Assembly (NCBI GenBank): GCA_964015035.1
Contig: CAXHCA010000028.1
Span: 1-55,119 of the forward strand
From: BQJU01 sp964015035
GTDB lineage: Bacteria > Bacteroidota > Bacteroidia > Chitinophagales > Saprospiraceae
Reading direction: 5' to 3'
DNA: 55,119 nucleotides
This document shows, in pieces, positions 26,039 to 35,220 of the stretch. The first letter of the stretch is position 1; each line of letters starts with the position of its first letter. A model generated the notes under the pieces. The model was not told the DNA's origin, searched no databases, and saw only the letters and a program-made list of their open reading frames with translations. Made by a program: the position numbers and the translations under genes.

Positions 26039-26410
26039 CTACTTGCGTACCATTTTTAAGAGGCGTTCCTTGCCAGTATCCATCATTTTAAGTTGGAGAG
26101 AATCCTCCGTCAACATGATGATTTCTACGGCTTTTTCCGTCGAAGCCTGATTTATAGTATCGGTAGTGAATAAATATTTTGAATCGAGGTAGTAGCTTCC
26201 ACTTTCTCTATAGTTCAAAGTGCTTTGATAAGCATATGAGCCATCCGGAGTGAAAGAGATCTGTATGACTTCGGTTTCAATATCCAATGGTTTTCCTTCC
26301 TCCAGCACACTCACAGCCTGCCAGGAACCAATTAATCGATCTTCATTGTATTCGGTACAACTAATCATGATCAAACTCAATACCATTGAAAAACAATGAA
26401 TTTTCTTCAT
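26039..26410 (-). CDS. Small lipoprotein, lipocalin-like
   Basis: A 123-residue protein with a lipoprotein signal (LSLIMISC, Cys at about 18) and a small beta domain: RLIGSWQAVSVLEEGKPL, then ISFTPDGSYAYQSTLNYRESGSYYLD and SLQLKMMDTGKERLLKMVRK. The GxW start and FxxDGxY pattern are those of lipocalin-like domains common in Bacteroidota. The function is unknown. It stands alone, convergent with the DUF4403 gene. Confidence 0.75.
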   Translation of the reverse strand: MKKIHCFSMVLSLIMISCTEYNEDRLIGSWQAVSVLEEGKPLDIETEVIQISFTPDGSYAYQSTLNYRESGSYYLDSKYLFTTDTINQASTEKAVEIIMLTEDSLQLKMMDTGKERLLKMVRK

Positions 26411-26508
26411 AGTATATCCTGTGATTTTTTAGACTAACTACAAGCCTTCCTAATAAAACTAGTTCGTTGCCTCGTCAACCATTTTTCAGGTTCAAAGCAG
26501 TTAAAAAA

Positions 26509-27855
26509 TTATCCCCAAATCAAAGGGTTGATAAAAACAAAGAAAAAGGCCCCGGCCAGGAATCCGAGCAACGCGAGCCAGGAAATATTTTTGAGGTACC
26601 AAATAAAATCGATTCGTTCCATACCCATTGCAGCAACGCCTGCTGCTGAACCAATAATTAACATACTCCCCCCTGTGCCGGCAGAAAATGCAATGAAATG
26701 CCAGAGAGTACTGTCCATCGGATAGGTCGTCATCGGATACATCCCCATTGATGCGGCCACCAATGGTACATTGTCAATGATGGCGGATAAAAATCCAAGT
26801 ATTAACACCACAATGTCCTGATTTGGAATACTGGCCTGCAAGCGTTCGGCCAAGGACATCAAAAAGCCAACTTTATGACCACCTTCTCCGACCACCACCA
26901 TGGATTCCAATGCGGCAACTGCCATCAAGATGCCTAAAAAGAAGATAATGCTCGACAACTCAATACGAGACAAAGCCTTATGCGCAGAATACGCATCTCT
27001 TCGCTCTTCTGAAAAATCTTCTTCCGGATGAATATACTCTGAAACCAACCAGACAAATCCCAGGGATAGCATCATGCCCACATACGGTGGCAAGTGGGTA
27101 ATCGACTTAAAGATAGGCACAAAAATAAGGGCCCCAATACCCACAAATAACATCGCGCGGCTACTAAGTAGTTTTTCCTGTGAAATTTTTGCGCTAAAGT
27201 CTCGGCCCGAGGGTTTTATTTCTCCTTTAAATACTTTCAGTCTGGAGGCCACCAATAAGGGGACTAGAATACATAACAGAGAAGGAAAAATCAGATGTTC
27301 GATCAGACCAAGGGTACTAACCTTCTTGCCAATCCACAACATAGTAGTTGTTACATCACCGATAGGTGACCAGGCACCACCAGCATTGGCTCCGATGACG
27401 GCCATAGATACAAACCACAGCCTTTCTGTTTTGTCTGGAACCAATCGGCGTAGCAGAGACACCAAAACGATGGTGGAAGCGAGGTTATCCAAGGTAGCGG
27501 ACAGGAAGAAAGCCAAAATACAGATTAGCCATAGCATTTTGGTCTTACTGCGAGTTTGGATACGATTGGTAATGACCGAAAATCCCTTGTGCAAGTCAAC
27601 CAACTCAACAATGGTCATTGCTCCAATCAGGAAAATGAGGATTTCTGCTGTTTTTCCAATATGATGGAGCAATACATTATCCAGAGGAGCCACCATATGA
27701 TCGTGATTGACCACTTCCAGGTGTCCCAGGGAAACCATCGCCCAACACAAGGAGCCCATCAAGAGGGCTGGAACAGACTTATCTAATTTCAGGGGGTGCT
27801 CAAAAATGATAGTAATGTACCCTATGATAAAACAAAGGATGACTCCGATTAGCAT
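26509..27855 (-). CDS. nhaD: Na+/H+ antiporter, NhaD type
   Basis: The 448-residue inner-membrane protein exchanges cytoplasmic sodium for external protons, giving salt tolerance and pH control. About 12 hydrophobic segments are visible. Typical features are a charged loop after the third segment (LVDLHKGFSVITNRIQTRSKTKMLW), FFLSATLDNLASTIVLVSLLRRL, GANAGGAWSPIGDVTTTMLWIG and FLSAIIDNVPLVAASMGMY, with Asp residues in membrane segments that probably bind cations. It fits NhaD rather than NhaA or NhaB. A marine or saline habitat is suggested but not proven. It is transcribed alone; a 98-bp gap to the small lipoprotein gene shows nothing of note. Confidence 0.93.
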   Translation of the reverse strand: MLIGVILCFIIGYITIIFEHPLKLDKSVPALLMGSLCWAMVSLGHLEVVNHDHMVAPLDNVLLHHIGKTAEILIFLIGAMTIVELVDLHKGFSVITNRIQTRSKTKMLWLICILAFFLSATLDNLASTIVLVSLLRRLVPDKTERLWFVSMAVIGANAGGAWSPIGDVTTTMLWIGKKVSTLGLIEHLIFPSLLCILVPLLVASRLKVFKGEIKPSGRDFSAKISQEKLLSSRAMLFVGIGALIFVPIFKSITHLPPYVGMMLSLGFVWLVSEYIHPEEDFSEERRDAYSAHKALSRIELSSIIFFLGILMAVAALESMVVVGEGGHKVGFLMSLAERLQASIPNQDIVVLILGFLSAIIDNVPLVAASMGMYPMTTYPMDSTLWHFIAFSAGTGGSMLIIGSAAGVAAMGMERIDFIWYLKNISWLALLGFLAGAFFFVFINPLIWG

Positions 27856-28037
27856 GTAGTTAATTTTTAGCAGGCTTGTAAACAGTGATTTTATTGCATA
27901 GCAATAGGTATCAGCGTAAAATTAAACTTTTCTAAAAGCTTTCTAAATTTTTGCCAAATAATTTAATGTTAGCTTGAAAGATTCTGAGTTCCATCAAAAT
28001 CCTTGCACCAATATTAAAGTGTCTGGCGAGAAAAGCG

Positions 28038-28045
28038 TATTTTTG
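28038..28045 (+). promoter_or_regulatory. Candidate -7 element upstream of dusB
   Basis: TATTTTTG perfectly matches the Bacteroidota -7 element 58 bp before the dusB ATG. No good TTTG lies 19-21 nt upstream, so the promoter call is weak. The rest of the 248-bp gap to nhaD shows no other feature. Confidence 0.35.
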
Positions 28046-28103
28046 CGGGTCGAATACGACAGTAAAAAAAAACATTTTGTCAAAGAACCGGAATAGATAA
28101 GAG

Positions 28104-29099
28104 ATGGTCAAGATAAATGATATCGAATTGGGGGAATTTCCACTCTTGCTAGCACCTATGGAAGATGTTAGTGATCCACCATTCCGGGCACTGTGCAAAA
28201 CACAGGGTTGTGATATGATGTACACTGAATTTATCAGTGTGGAAGGCTTAATTCGAGACGCCAAGAAAAGTGTGCAAAAACTTGATATATACGAGGAGGA
28301 GCGGCCCATTGGCATTCAGATCTTTGGCGCAGAGCTAGATTCGATGCGTCGGGCAGCCGAAATTGTCGAGGAAGCTCAACCGGAAGTACTGGACATCAAC
28401 TTTGGTTGTCCGGTAAAAAAAGTGGTTTGTAAAATGGCCGGGGCTGGTATTTTACAGGACATCCCAAAGATGGTGGAACTAACCGATGCCATCGTAAAAA
28501 GCACCAACCTGCCCGTAACCGTCAAGACTCGCCTTGGCTGGGATGATCAATCCAAATACATTGAAGAAGTTGCCGAAAGGCTACAGGATGTTGGCATCAA
28601 AGCTTTGAGTATTCACGGCCGTACCCGCAAGCAGATGTACAAAGGAGAAGCCGATTGGACGCTCATCGGAAAGATCAAAGAGAATCCACGCATCCATATT
28701 CCCATCTTTGGCAATGGCGACATCGACAGTCCGCAAAAGGCCAAAGAATATCGGGAACGCTACGGTGTTGATGGCATCATGATTGGAAGAGCAAGTATTG
28801 GTAATCCCTGGATCTTCCGTGAGATCAAACACTATTTTGCCACTGGAGAGATGCTTCCGCCACCAACTATTCAAGAGCGCGTAGCTGCCGCCAAACAGCA
28901 CCTCAGCCATTCGGTGCAATGGAAAGGAGAAAAATTGGGCGTATTGGAAATGCGTCGTCACTATACCAATTACTTCCGGTCCTATCCTGGTATTAAAGTT
29001 TTTCGCCAAAAACTGGTAACAGAAGACCGGCAGGAAGTACTTTTGGAAATACTAGATCAGATTGAAGAACAATACGCTGGAGCATCCATTCTAGCGTAA
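28104..29099 (+). CDS. dusB: tRNA dihydrouridine synthase DusB
   Basis: DusB reduces uridine to dihydrouridine in the D-loop of tRNA with NADPH and FMN. The 331-residue enzyme shows the TIM-barrel start LLLAPMEDVSDPPFRALCK, QIFGAELDSMRRAAEI, and DINFGCPVKKVVCKMAGAGIL, where the Cys near residue 100 is the usual proton donor. It also has PVTVKTRLGWDD, LSIHGRTRKQMYKGEADW and FGNGDIDSPQKA, with GIMIGRASIGNPWIF for flavin phosphate binding. The C-terminal helical domain follows. cca starts 18 bp downstream on the same strand, so this is probably a tRNA maturation operon. Confidence 0.96.
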   Translation: MVKINDIELGEFPLLLAPMEDVSDPPFRALCKTQGCDMMYTEFISVEGLIRDAKKSVQKLDIYEEERPIGIQIFGAELDSMRRAAEIVEEAQPEVLDINFGCPVKKVVCKMAGAGILQDIPKMVELTDAIVKSTNLPVTVKTRLGWDDQSKYIEEVAERLQDVGIKALSIHGRTRKQMYKGEADWTLIGKIKENPRIHIPIFGNGDIDSPQKAKEYRERYGVDGIMIGRASIGNPWIFREIKHYFATGEMLPPPTIQERVAAAKQHLSHSVQWKGEKLGVLEMRRHYTNYFRSYPGIKVFRQKLVTEDRQEVLLEILDQIEEQYAGASILA

Positions 29100-29117
29100 T
29101 GAAATAAAGCCTTACTT

Positions 29118-30545
29118 GTGGTATTTAACATACAACAACACGAGCGAAAAATATTTCAACTCATTAGTGAAACTGCCAGTGAACTGGGCTATCCCGTTTA
29201 CGTTGTTGGCGGATATGTACGCGACCGCTTGCTAGCTCGTCCGTCAAAAGATATGGATATTGTTTGCATTGGCAGTGGTATCCGGCTGGCGGAAAACCTG
29301 GCCGCCAAATTGCGGCCAATTCCTCGTGTTGCGGTCTACCGCCGTTTTGGAACCGCCATGCTTAAACACGGTGACCTGGAAATTGAATTTGTGGGTGCTC
29401 GCAAGGAATCTTATCGACACGACTCCCGTAAACCCTCAGTGGAGGAAGGCTCTTTGGAAGATGATCAAAACCGCCGGGACTTTACCATCAATGCGCTGGC
29501 GGTAAGCCTAAATGAAAATGACTTTGGCATGATCATCGATCCTTTTCAGGGATTGCAACACCTGGAAAGTAAGACCATCAAAACACCGCTGGAGCCAGGC
29601 AAAACCTTCTCCGATGATCCATTACGCATGATGCGTGCCATTCGTTTTTCCAGTCAATTGGATTTTGAGATCGAACCAGTGACATACAAAGCTATCGCGA
29701 AGTATCGCAATAGAATCCATATTGTCTCTAAGGAAAGGATTACCACAGAGCTCAATAAAATAATCTTATCTGACACCCCTTCAGTTGGGTTTAAGAAGCT
29801 TTTTGACACAGGACTGCTGCATATTATTTTCCCTGAAATGACGGCCTTGCAAGGGGTTGAGGTTAGAAATGGCATTGGCCATAAGGACAATTTTTATCAT
29901 ACCCTCCAGGTTTTGGATAACCTTAGCCGTAAAACCAATAATCTTTGGTTGCGCTGGTCCGCCATTCTGCATGATATTGCCAAACCGCCCACTAAACGTT
30001 TTCACCCTCAAGCGGGATGGACTTTTCATGGTCATGAAGCAGTGGGTGCAGCCATGGTTCCCAGAATATTCCGCCGGCTGCGTTTGCCGATGGACCATAA
30101 GATGAAGTATGTGCAGAAGTTGGTACAATTACACCTTCGTCCCATTAGTCTGACCAAGGAGAATATCACAGATTCTGCCATTCGCCGCTTACTTTTCGAC
30201 GCCGGTGATGATATTGACGACCTGATGTTGCTCTGCGAAGCAGATATTACCTCCAAAAACAAAGAAAAGGTAAAGCGTTATTTGGAAAATTACGAAATGG
30301 TCCGGGATCGATTGGTAGAGGTGGAAGAAAAAGACCATTTGCGCAATTGGCAACCTCCAATTTCTGGAGAGTTGATTATGGAAACCTTCAACATTCCACC
30401 TTCCCGGGAGGTAGGGGTCATCAAAAATGCCATTCGTGACGCTATCCTGGATGGAAATATCGAAAACAGCTACGATGCCGCTCATGACTTTATGTTAGAA
30501 AAAGGTAAGGAACTAGGACTGACTCCTTACCAAAGTCCAGCGTAA
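29118..30545 (+). CDS. cca: CCA tRNA nucleotidyltransferase with HD domain
   Basis: Adds or repairs the 3' CCA end of tRNA. The 475-residue protein has the class II nucleotidyltransferase head: VYVVGGYVRDRLLARPSKDMDIV, with catalytic Asp residues in DMDIV, then a fingers region with RRDFTINALAVSL and RFSSQLDFEIEP. An HD domain begins near residue 250 (HTLQVLDNLS, ILHDIAKPPTKR). The start is a GTG at 29118; no ATG is available upstream in frame before a stop at 29100. It lies 18 bp after dusB. The 3' end overlaps the convergent symporter gene by 19 bp. Confidence 0.95.
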   Translation: MVFNIQQHERKIFQLISETASELGYPVYVVGGYVRDRLLARPSKDMDIVCIGSGIRLAENLAAKLRPIPRVAVYRRFGTAMLKHGDLEIEFVGARKESYRHDSRKPSVEEGSLEDDQNRRDFTINALAVSLNENDFGMIIDPFQGLQHLESKTIKTPLEPGKTFSDDPLRMMRAIRFSSQLDFEIEPVTYKAIAKYRNRIHIVSKERITTELNKIILSDTPSVGFKKLFDTGLLHIIFPEMTALQGVEVRNGIGHKDNFYHTLQVLDNLSRKTNNLWLRWSAILHDIAKPPTKRFHPQAGWTFHGHEAVGAAMVPRIFRRLRLPMDHKMKYVQKLVQLHLRPISLTKENITDSAIRRLLFDAGDDIDDLMLLCEADITSKNKEKVKRYLENYEMVRDRLVEVEEKDHLRNWQPPISGELIMETFNIPPSREVGVIKNAIRDAILDGNIENSYDAAHDFMLEKGKELGLTPYQSPA

Positions 30546-32302
30546 ATAGCGGCCAAAATCATCAGTATAGCCATAGCTGCCAGATTAAATGATTTGGTCG
30601 TTTTAAACAGGTCACGATCAATTTCGATGGCTTTTGCATTATCTCCCTTGCGTTCTATAAAGATCAAGCCGACTGTTAAAAGTGCTAAGGCCAGGGTCAA
30701 TACTCCGGTGAAATCACTCACATTTGGAATGTCTTCCACAAAAATCTTCAACCCCGTTGCTGCTGCAATGACCAAGATGGCGATCACCAACCCCATACGC
30801 ATGGGCCGGTCTTTTACTTCCGTAACGGTTTGTTTGTTTTCCCACAGGGAAAGCCCTACCAAAGTCAAGGCACAGAGTAAGAAAGTGATGGCCATACGAT
30901 CAATAAACGGTAAATCCGGATAGAGAAATTTAAAGGCTACCGACAATGGAATAGCAATTAATACTACAATGAATGCCGCATTGGCCGTAGTACGTTTCCA
31001 GAACATACCAAAAATAAAAATAGCCACAACACCGGGACTAATGAAGCCGGTGTATTCCTGGATGAATTGGATTACCTGCCCAAGGTTACCCAGCAATGGG
31101 CCAATAACCGCGCCAATCAATAATGCTACGGCAGCCGATATTTTTCCAACATTAACCAAATGGGTTTCGCTGGCATCTTCTTTGAAGTGTTTGTGGTATA
31201 TGTCTAAGGTAAATATGGTAGAGGCACTGTTGACCATTGAGCTAATGGAAGAGCCGATTGCTGCAACCAGGGCCGCAAAAGTCAGGCCTTTTAGCCCCGT
31301 TGTGACATAATTATTGAGTACCCAAGGAAATGCCTGATCAGCTTTTTCAATGTCTGCCTCCAATACAAAGGCCGCAATACCTGGCAGCACTACAATCAAA
31401 GGCATAAATATTTTTAGAAATGCCGCAAAAGCCACCCCTTTTTGTGCTTCTTTCAAGTTTTTTGAAGCTAACGCCCTTTGAATAATATACTGGTTATTAC
31501 CCCAATAATACAAGTTGGCAATCCACATCCCTCCCAGTAATACACCGATGCCTGGCAGCAGGTTGTAGGAAGATTTCACCTCACCGGTCAATTGTTCAAC
31601 ATAAGTATCATTCGGATTAAAGACCATGTTGAATCGTTCTGGTGTGCGTTCGAATAGCTCAACCAATCCACCAAAAAAGCCACCATCTCCGACCGAAGAA
31701 ATAACCATATAAGCGGCAATTGTGCCACCAAAGACCAGAACAATCACCTGGATCACATCAGTCCAAACCACCGCCTTCAATCCACCAAAGATGGAAAAGG
31801 AAGCCGAATAAATCACCAGGCCAAGAATCCCGACAATCAAATTTACCCCCATCAGGCTTTCAATAGCCAGTCCGCCTAAATAAAGCACAGAGGTAATGTT
31901 GACAAAAACGAAAAGGATCACCCAAAATACCGACATTAATGACCGCACCCGACCGTCATACCGTTCCTCCAAAAATTGGGGCATGGTAAAGATGCCTTTT
32001 TTGAGGAATACCGGGAGGAAAAATTTAGCAACAATGATCAATGTGATAGCTGCCATCAATTCGTAGGAAGCAATGGCCAATCCCAATTCAAAACCAGAGC
32101 CATTCATGCCCATGATTTGCTCCGTAGAGATATTGGATGCAATCAGTGAACCACCGACGGCCCACCAAGGCAAGGTTTTGCTAGCCAGAAAATAGTCTTG
32201 CGTATTTTTCGTTTTTTCCCGGTTGGCGATCCATACACCAAATCCCATCATACAAATGATGTATCCAAAAAACACCGTCAAATCAATGGTAGAAAAGTTC
32301 AT
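30527..32302 (-). CDS. Sodium/solute symporter (SSS family), sugar-type
   Basis: The 591-residue inner-membrane protein takes up a solute with sodium. About 14 hydrophobic segments are visible. The family start appears as IDLTVFFGYIICMMGFGVW, with DYFLASKTLPWWAVGGSLIASNIS (Na+ site region), and the family signature near ASFSIFGGLKAVVWTDVIQ and LYYWGNNQYIIQRALASKNLKEAQKG. The latter resembles the vSGLT-type sugar transporters. Substrate is probably a sugar, uncertain which. ATG at 32302 is chosen. It overlaps the 3' end of cca by 19 bp. The GH65 operon is 14 kb away, so a link to it is only a guess. Confidence 0.92.
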   Translation of the reverse strand: MNFSTIDLTVFFGYIICMMGFGVWIANREKTKNTQDYFLASKTLPWWAVGGSLIASNISTEQIMGMNGSGFELGLAIASYELMAAITLIIVAKFFLPVFLKKGIFTMPQFLEERYDGRVRSLMSVFWVILFVFVNITSVLYLGGLAIESLMGVNLIVGILGLVIYSASFSIFGGLKAVVWTDVIQVIVLVFGGTIAAYMVISSVGDGGFFGGLVELFERTPERFNMVFNPNDTYVEQLTGEVKSSYNLLPGIGVLLGGMWIANLYYWGNNQYIIQRALASKNLKEAQKGVAFAAFLKIFMPLIVVLPGIAAFVLEADIEKADQAFPWVLNNYVTTGLKGLTFAALVAAIGSSISSMVNSASTIFTLDIYHKHFKEDASETHLVNVGKISAAVALLIGAVIGPLLGNLGQVIQFIQEYTGFISPGVVAIFIFGMFWKRTTANAAFIVVLIAIPLSVAFKFLYPDLPFIDRMAITFLLCALTLVGLSLWENKQTVTEVKDRPMRMGLVIAILVIAAATGLKIFVEDIPNVSDFTGVLTLALALLTVGLIFIERKGDNAKAIEIDRDLFKTTKSFNLAAMAILMILAAIYAGLW

Positions 32303-32474
32303 CAAGCTTCGTTTTTACCGTAATTTATTGCTTCAAAGAATAAAAAAATAGAAGATAATTTGGATTGGTTGAGACGGCAAAATAGTCACTTTTTTTAGAA
32401 ATCCATGTGGTTCTCTAAAAAATATCCTCCATAGAGCATCATAGAAGGCAATCAAGTCTAAATCAATAGAGCAC

Positions 32475-32972
32475 CTACTCGGTAGATATGCCGATATACC
32501 GTTTGATATCCAGGTACTGATCATCCGCTTCCCCGTCGCCATCCCAATCGAGTTGAGCTGTGAACTCAGCGAGTCCTCTATCAAAGGCAACTTGATAACT
32601 GTAGGTTGCGTCTGGTTCGATCAGCATAAGGGTATCTCCAAAGGTATTCCAAACCCCACGGGTAGTACTCAGCAGGCTGCCATCCAGCGCACGGTGTTCA
32701 CGACGATATTTGTTTTCCGGTTCAAAATAAGTCCGGAGAGGGGCAATTTGCATACGTTGTTCCCAGTTCTCTTCTTTGATTTCAAAAACGAAGTTGGAAT
32801 CAGCATTCATATAGGAATTGACTGCTACACGAATATAAGTCGTTTCCCAACCACCGGGCAACACTTTAGGCAATTCAACAGAAGTGGATTCCCTTCCGGA
32901 ATCGGTACTGGCGTTTTCCTGACAGGAAAATAGCACGCCAACGATAAAGAACAGTAAAAGGATCAGTCGCAT
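32475..32972 (-). CDS. Small lipoprotein, uncharacterised
   Basis: The 165-residue protein has a strong lipoprotein signal (MRLILLLFFIVGVLFSC, Cys at 17) and a Ser/Thr/Glu linker. A compact domain follows with PGGWETTYIRVAVNSY, YFEPENKYRREHR, TRGVWNTFGDTLMLIE and DWDGDGEADDQYL. The last is a short acidic, calcium-loop-like stretch. The overall pattern is close to lipocalin-like lipoproteins such as the one at 13067. Function unknown. It lies 172 bp upstream of the symporter gene on the same strand; nothing notable is in that gap. Confidence 0.72.
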   Translation of the reverse strand: MRLILLLFFIVGVLFSCQENASTDSGRESTSVELPKVLPGGWETTYIRVAVNSYMNADSNFVFEIKEENWEQRMQIAPLRTYFEPENKYRREHRALDGSLLSTTRGVWNTFGDTLMLIEPDATYSYQVAFDRGLAEFTAQLDWDGDGEADDQYLDIKRYIGISTE

Positions 32973-33075
32973 GGATTTATTGATTCGTCAAATGATGGGC
33001 TCAAAAATAATAATCTGCGGCTGATGAGGAAAATTAATTTGTAGGGACGGGTGGATATCCGTCCCTGCCATTTTA

Positions 33076-33804
33076 CTAGGACCGAGATTCCAAACCTCCA
33101 GATCCAGAAATTTTGCTGGAAATCCGTGGCTGTCCCTTATAAAGTACATCACCCGAACCGGAAATGCGGACATCCAGATTTTCTTTGACATCGACCTGGC
33201 AATTGCCAGAGCCTGAAATGCGAATTTTGCAGTCACTTACATTTAGCTCGTAGGCCTTCACGCTTCCAGAACCGGAAATCTCGGCATCTAAAACACTGGC
33301 ATTCCCTTTCAAACGGATGGATCCAGATCCACTAATGCGACCAGTAATATCTTCGGCGTTGATGTCCAACACGATATCTCCCGAACCACTCACGGTTACC
33401 AGAAAATCACCTTTCGCATTAAAAGAGGATTCACCATTGATGCTGCCCGAACCACTCACAGAAGCTTCGGTCAGACGAGGTACGGTAATGTATAACTTGA
33501 TGCCAGAATGATTGCGAATATTTTTACTGAAGCCGATTTTCCAAAGGCCATTTCTCACTTCTGTTTCCAACAATTCAATGATGTTTGCTTGTGCTTCAAC
33601 AGTAACAGATTGGGTAACGCCTTCTTTAATGTAGACGTCAGCACCACTCGTCACTTTGATGCCATCAAATGGATCAATCTTCAACGTTTTACTAACGACA
33701 GGTCCTTCTCCACGTACGCCGTTGCCCCACCAAGATTGGGCTTGTGATGTGGTAAAAACAAGACTTAAGGCAAATAGTACAACCAGTGATTTTGCAAATT
33801 TCAT
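33076..33804 (-). CDS. Head GIN domain protein (DUF2807)
   Basis: The 242-residue secreted protein has a signal peptide (SLVFTTSQAQ) and then the DUF2807 beta-helix. It begins KTLKIDPFDGIKVTSGADVYIKEG, continues with ITVPRLTEASVSGSGSING, and carries repeated S-G-S-G turns (SGSGDIVLD, SGSGSIRLK, SGSGSVKA, SGSGNCQV, SGSGDVLYKG). These proteins are common in Bacteroidota and probably lie on the cell surface or in the periplasm as adhesin-like or structural parts; no activity is known. It is transcribed alone from the divergent region shared with the pyrophosphatase gene. Confidence 0.92.
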   Translation of the reverse strand: MKFAKSLVVLFALSLVFTTSQAQSWWGNGVRGEGPVVSKTLKIDPFDGIKVTSGADVYIKEGVTQSVTVEAQANIIELLETEVRNGLWKIGFSKNIRNHSGIKLYITVPRLTEASVSGSGSINGESSFNAKGDFLVTVSGSGDIVLDINAEDITGRISGSGSIRLKGNASVLDAEISGSGSVKAYELNVSDCKIRISGSGNCQVDVKENLDVRISGSGDVLYKGQPRISSKISGSGGLESRS

Positions 33805-33961
33805 GATGCAGTTTTTTATTTAAATGAATCAAGTGATTTATTAATAGAGGCTTTTTAGGTCCTCATCCCCCTACTAAGCAAGATATCTTTTTGTCAATAA
33901 GATGATGCTTTATGCTAAAGATGGTACAATCAAAGGATTGTCTATTCATTTTTTTGACCAA

Positions 33962-33994
33962 GAATACACCTGAATCGACCGAAATCAGGTATTC
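33962..33994. repeat. Inverted repeat between head-GIN and pyrophosphatase genes
   Basis: GAATACACCTGA and TCAGGTATTC are complementary apart from two extra bases on the left arm, with an 11-nt spacer. It lies mid-way in the 265-bp divergent gap, 75 bp before the pyrophosphatase ATG. It may be an operator or a leader hairpin; no clear promoter element was found next to it. Confidence 0.35.
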
Positions 33995-34069
33995 TCTAAA
34001 AAAACTTGGGCAGGATTGAATTTTTCGAGGGAATTTGGTTTTTTTAGCAGTCCTTAACCATTAATATTC

Positions 34070-34690
34070 ATGATGCCCACAACAAAATTGATTTACCTCT
34101 TTGCTTTCCTTCTGCTGATGATCGGCTGCGAGCAAGCGGTATCCACTGATTACTCTAAAATATCGGCTAAGACCGAATCCGGAAAGGCCGTACACGTGGT
34201 AGTCGAAATACCTGCCGGCACCAACCACAAGATAGAATACAATTACGAAAATGGGCAGTTTGAAACAGATACCATTGATGGCCGTCCCAGAGTTATTGAC
34301 TTTCTACCCTACCCTGGAAATTATGGATTTATCCCCTCTACCCTGATGGATGAAACCCGTGGCGGGGATGGAGACGCCTTGGATATTCTCGTGATTGGCG
34401 AAAGCCAACCGACCGGCACGGTGATAGAAGCCATTCCCATTGCGACCTTGCGGCTACTCGATCAAGGGGAGTTGGATACCAAAATCATTGCTGTCCCAGC
34501 GGATGAAATGCAGCGCGTAATCAAAGCTACTGACTTTCAATCCTTTCTCATCGAATACGACGCAGCCAAACGCATCATAGAAAATTGGTTCCTACGTTAT
34601 AAAGGTTGGCAAGTTGTCGAATTCCAAGGTTGGGAAGACGAGCGCTACGCCTGGAAAGAAATCGAAAAATGGATTTTAAAATCGAACTAA
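34070..34690 (+). CDS. Family I inorganic pyrophosphatase with lipoprotein signal
   Basis: Splits pyrophosphate to two phosphates. The 206-residue protein has a lipoprotein signal at the N-terminus (LIYLFAFLLLMIGC, Cys at about 20), so it should act in the periplasm or at the outer membrane rather than in the cytoplasm, where soluble pyrophosphatase normally sits. Family I features are present: VVVEIPAGTNHKIEYN, DFLPYPGNYGFIPSTL, the Asp triad in GGDGDALDILVI (consensus DxDPxD, here Ala in place of Pro), and RYKGWQVVEFQGWED. Catalytic residues appear intact, so it is likely active. Its stop overlaps the start of the following GNAT gene (TAATG), so translation is coupled. A second ATG follows directly, at 34073. 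Confidence 0.9.
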   Translation: MMPTTKLIYLFAFLLLMIGCEQAVSTDYSKISAKTESGKAVHVVVEIPAGTNHKIEYNYENGQFETDTIDGRPRVIDFLPYPGNYGFIPSTLMDETRGGDGDALDILVIGESQPTGTVIEAIPIATLRLLDQGELDTKIIAVPADEMQRVIKATDFQSFLIEYDAAKRIIENWFLRYKGWQVVEFQGWEDERYAWKEIEKWILKSN

Positions 34691-35220
34691 TGCTGCCTAC
34701 TCTGGAGACAAGTCGATTACGCCTAAGAATGCCCACGATGGATGACCTAGAGGACATCTATTTGCTTGGTAGTAACCCGAAAGTGATGCAGCACATCAAT
34801 GGAGGCAAAGCCGAAACTCGGGAAGAAGCAAAAGCAAACCTGGAAAAGCGCATCCGTATTTCAAAAGACGTGTTGGGCTATTGGGTTACCATCGCCAAAG
34901 ACCAGAATAAAACGATCGGCTGGATGGCCTTAAAGGCCTTGGAAGAAACTCAGGAAATAGAAATAGGCTACCGTTTTTTGGAAGAAGCCTGGGGAAAGGG
35001 CTATGCGACCGAAGGCGGCTCTCGTCTATTAGAATATGGATTTCTACAACTCAATCTCCCTCGTATCGTTGCCGTCGCCCGAGTTGCCAATAAAGCTTCT
35101 ACCCGCGTTATGGAGAAACTGGGTATGCATTATGAGAAAACAGGAAAGTTTTATGGCGTAATGTGCGCCTATTACGCTATCAACTTGGACGAATACCTCG
35201 GACACACAACTGTCCCTTAG
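34690..35220 (+). CDS. GNAT family N-acetyltransferase (RimJ/RimL-like)
   Basis: A 176-residue acetyl-CoA-dependent acyltransferase. The start MLPTLETSRLRLRMPTMDD is typical of the RimJ/RimL group, IGYRFLEEAWGKGYATEG is the acetyl-CoA-binding motif, and the C-terminal VANKASTRVMEKLGMHYEKTG block is also conserved. The substrate could be a ribosomal protein N-terminus, an antibiotic or a small amine; unknown. The ATG at 34690 shares its A with the TAA stop of the pyrophosphatase; an in-frame ATG at 34669 is also possible. The TAG stop is made by the border pentamer of a palindromic repeat element. Confidence 0.9.
   Translation: MLPTLETSRLRLRMPTMDDLEDIYLLGSNPKVMQHINGGKAETREEAKANLEKRIRISKDVLGYWVTIAKDQNKTIGWMALKALEETQEIEIGYRFLEEAWGKGYATEGGSRLLEYGFLQLNLPRIVAVARVANKASTRVMEKLGMHYEKTGKFYGVMCAYYAINLDEYLGHTTVP

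Noticed and set aside
33962..33994. Inverted repeat as a terminator
   Set aside because: It lies between two divergent starts, not after a gene, so it was listed only as a possible operator or leader hairpin.
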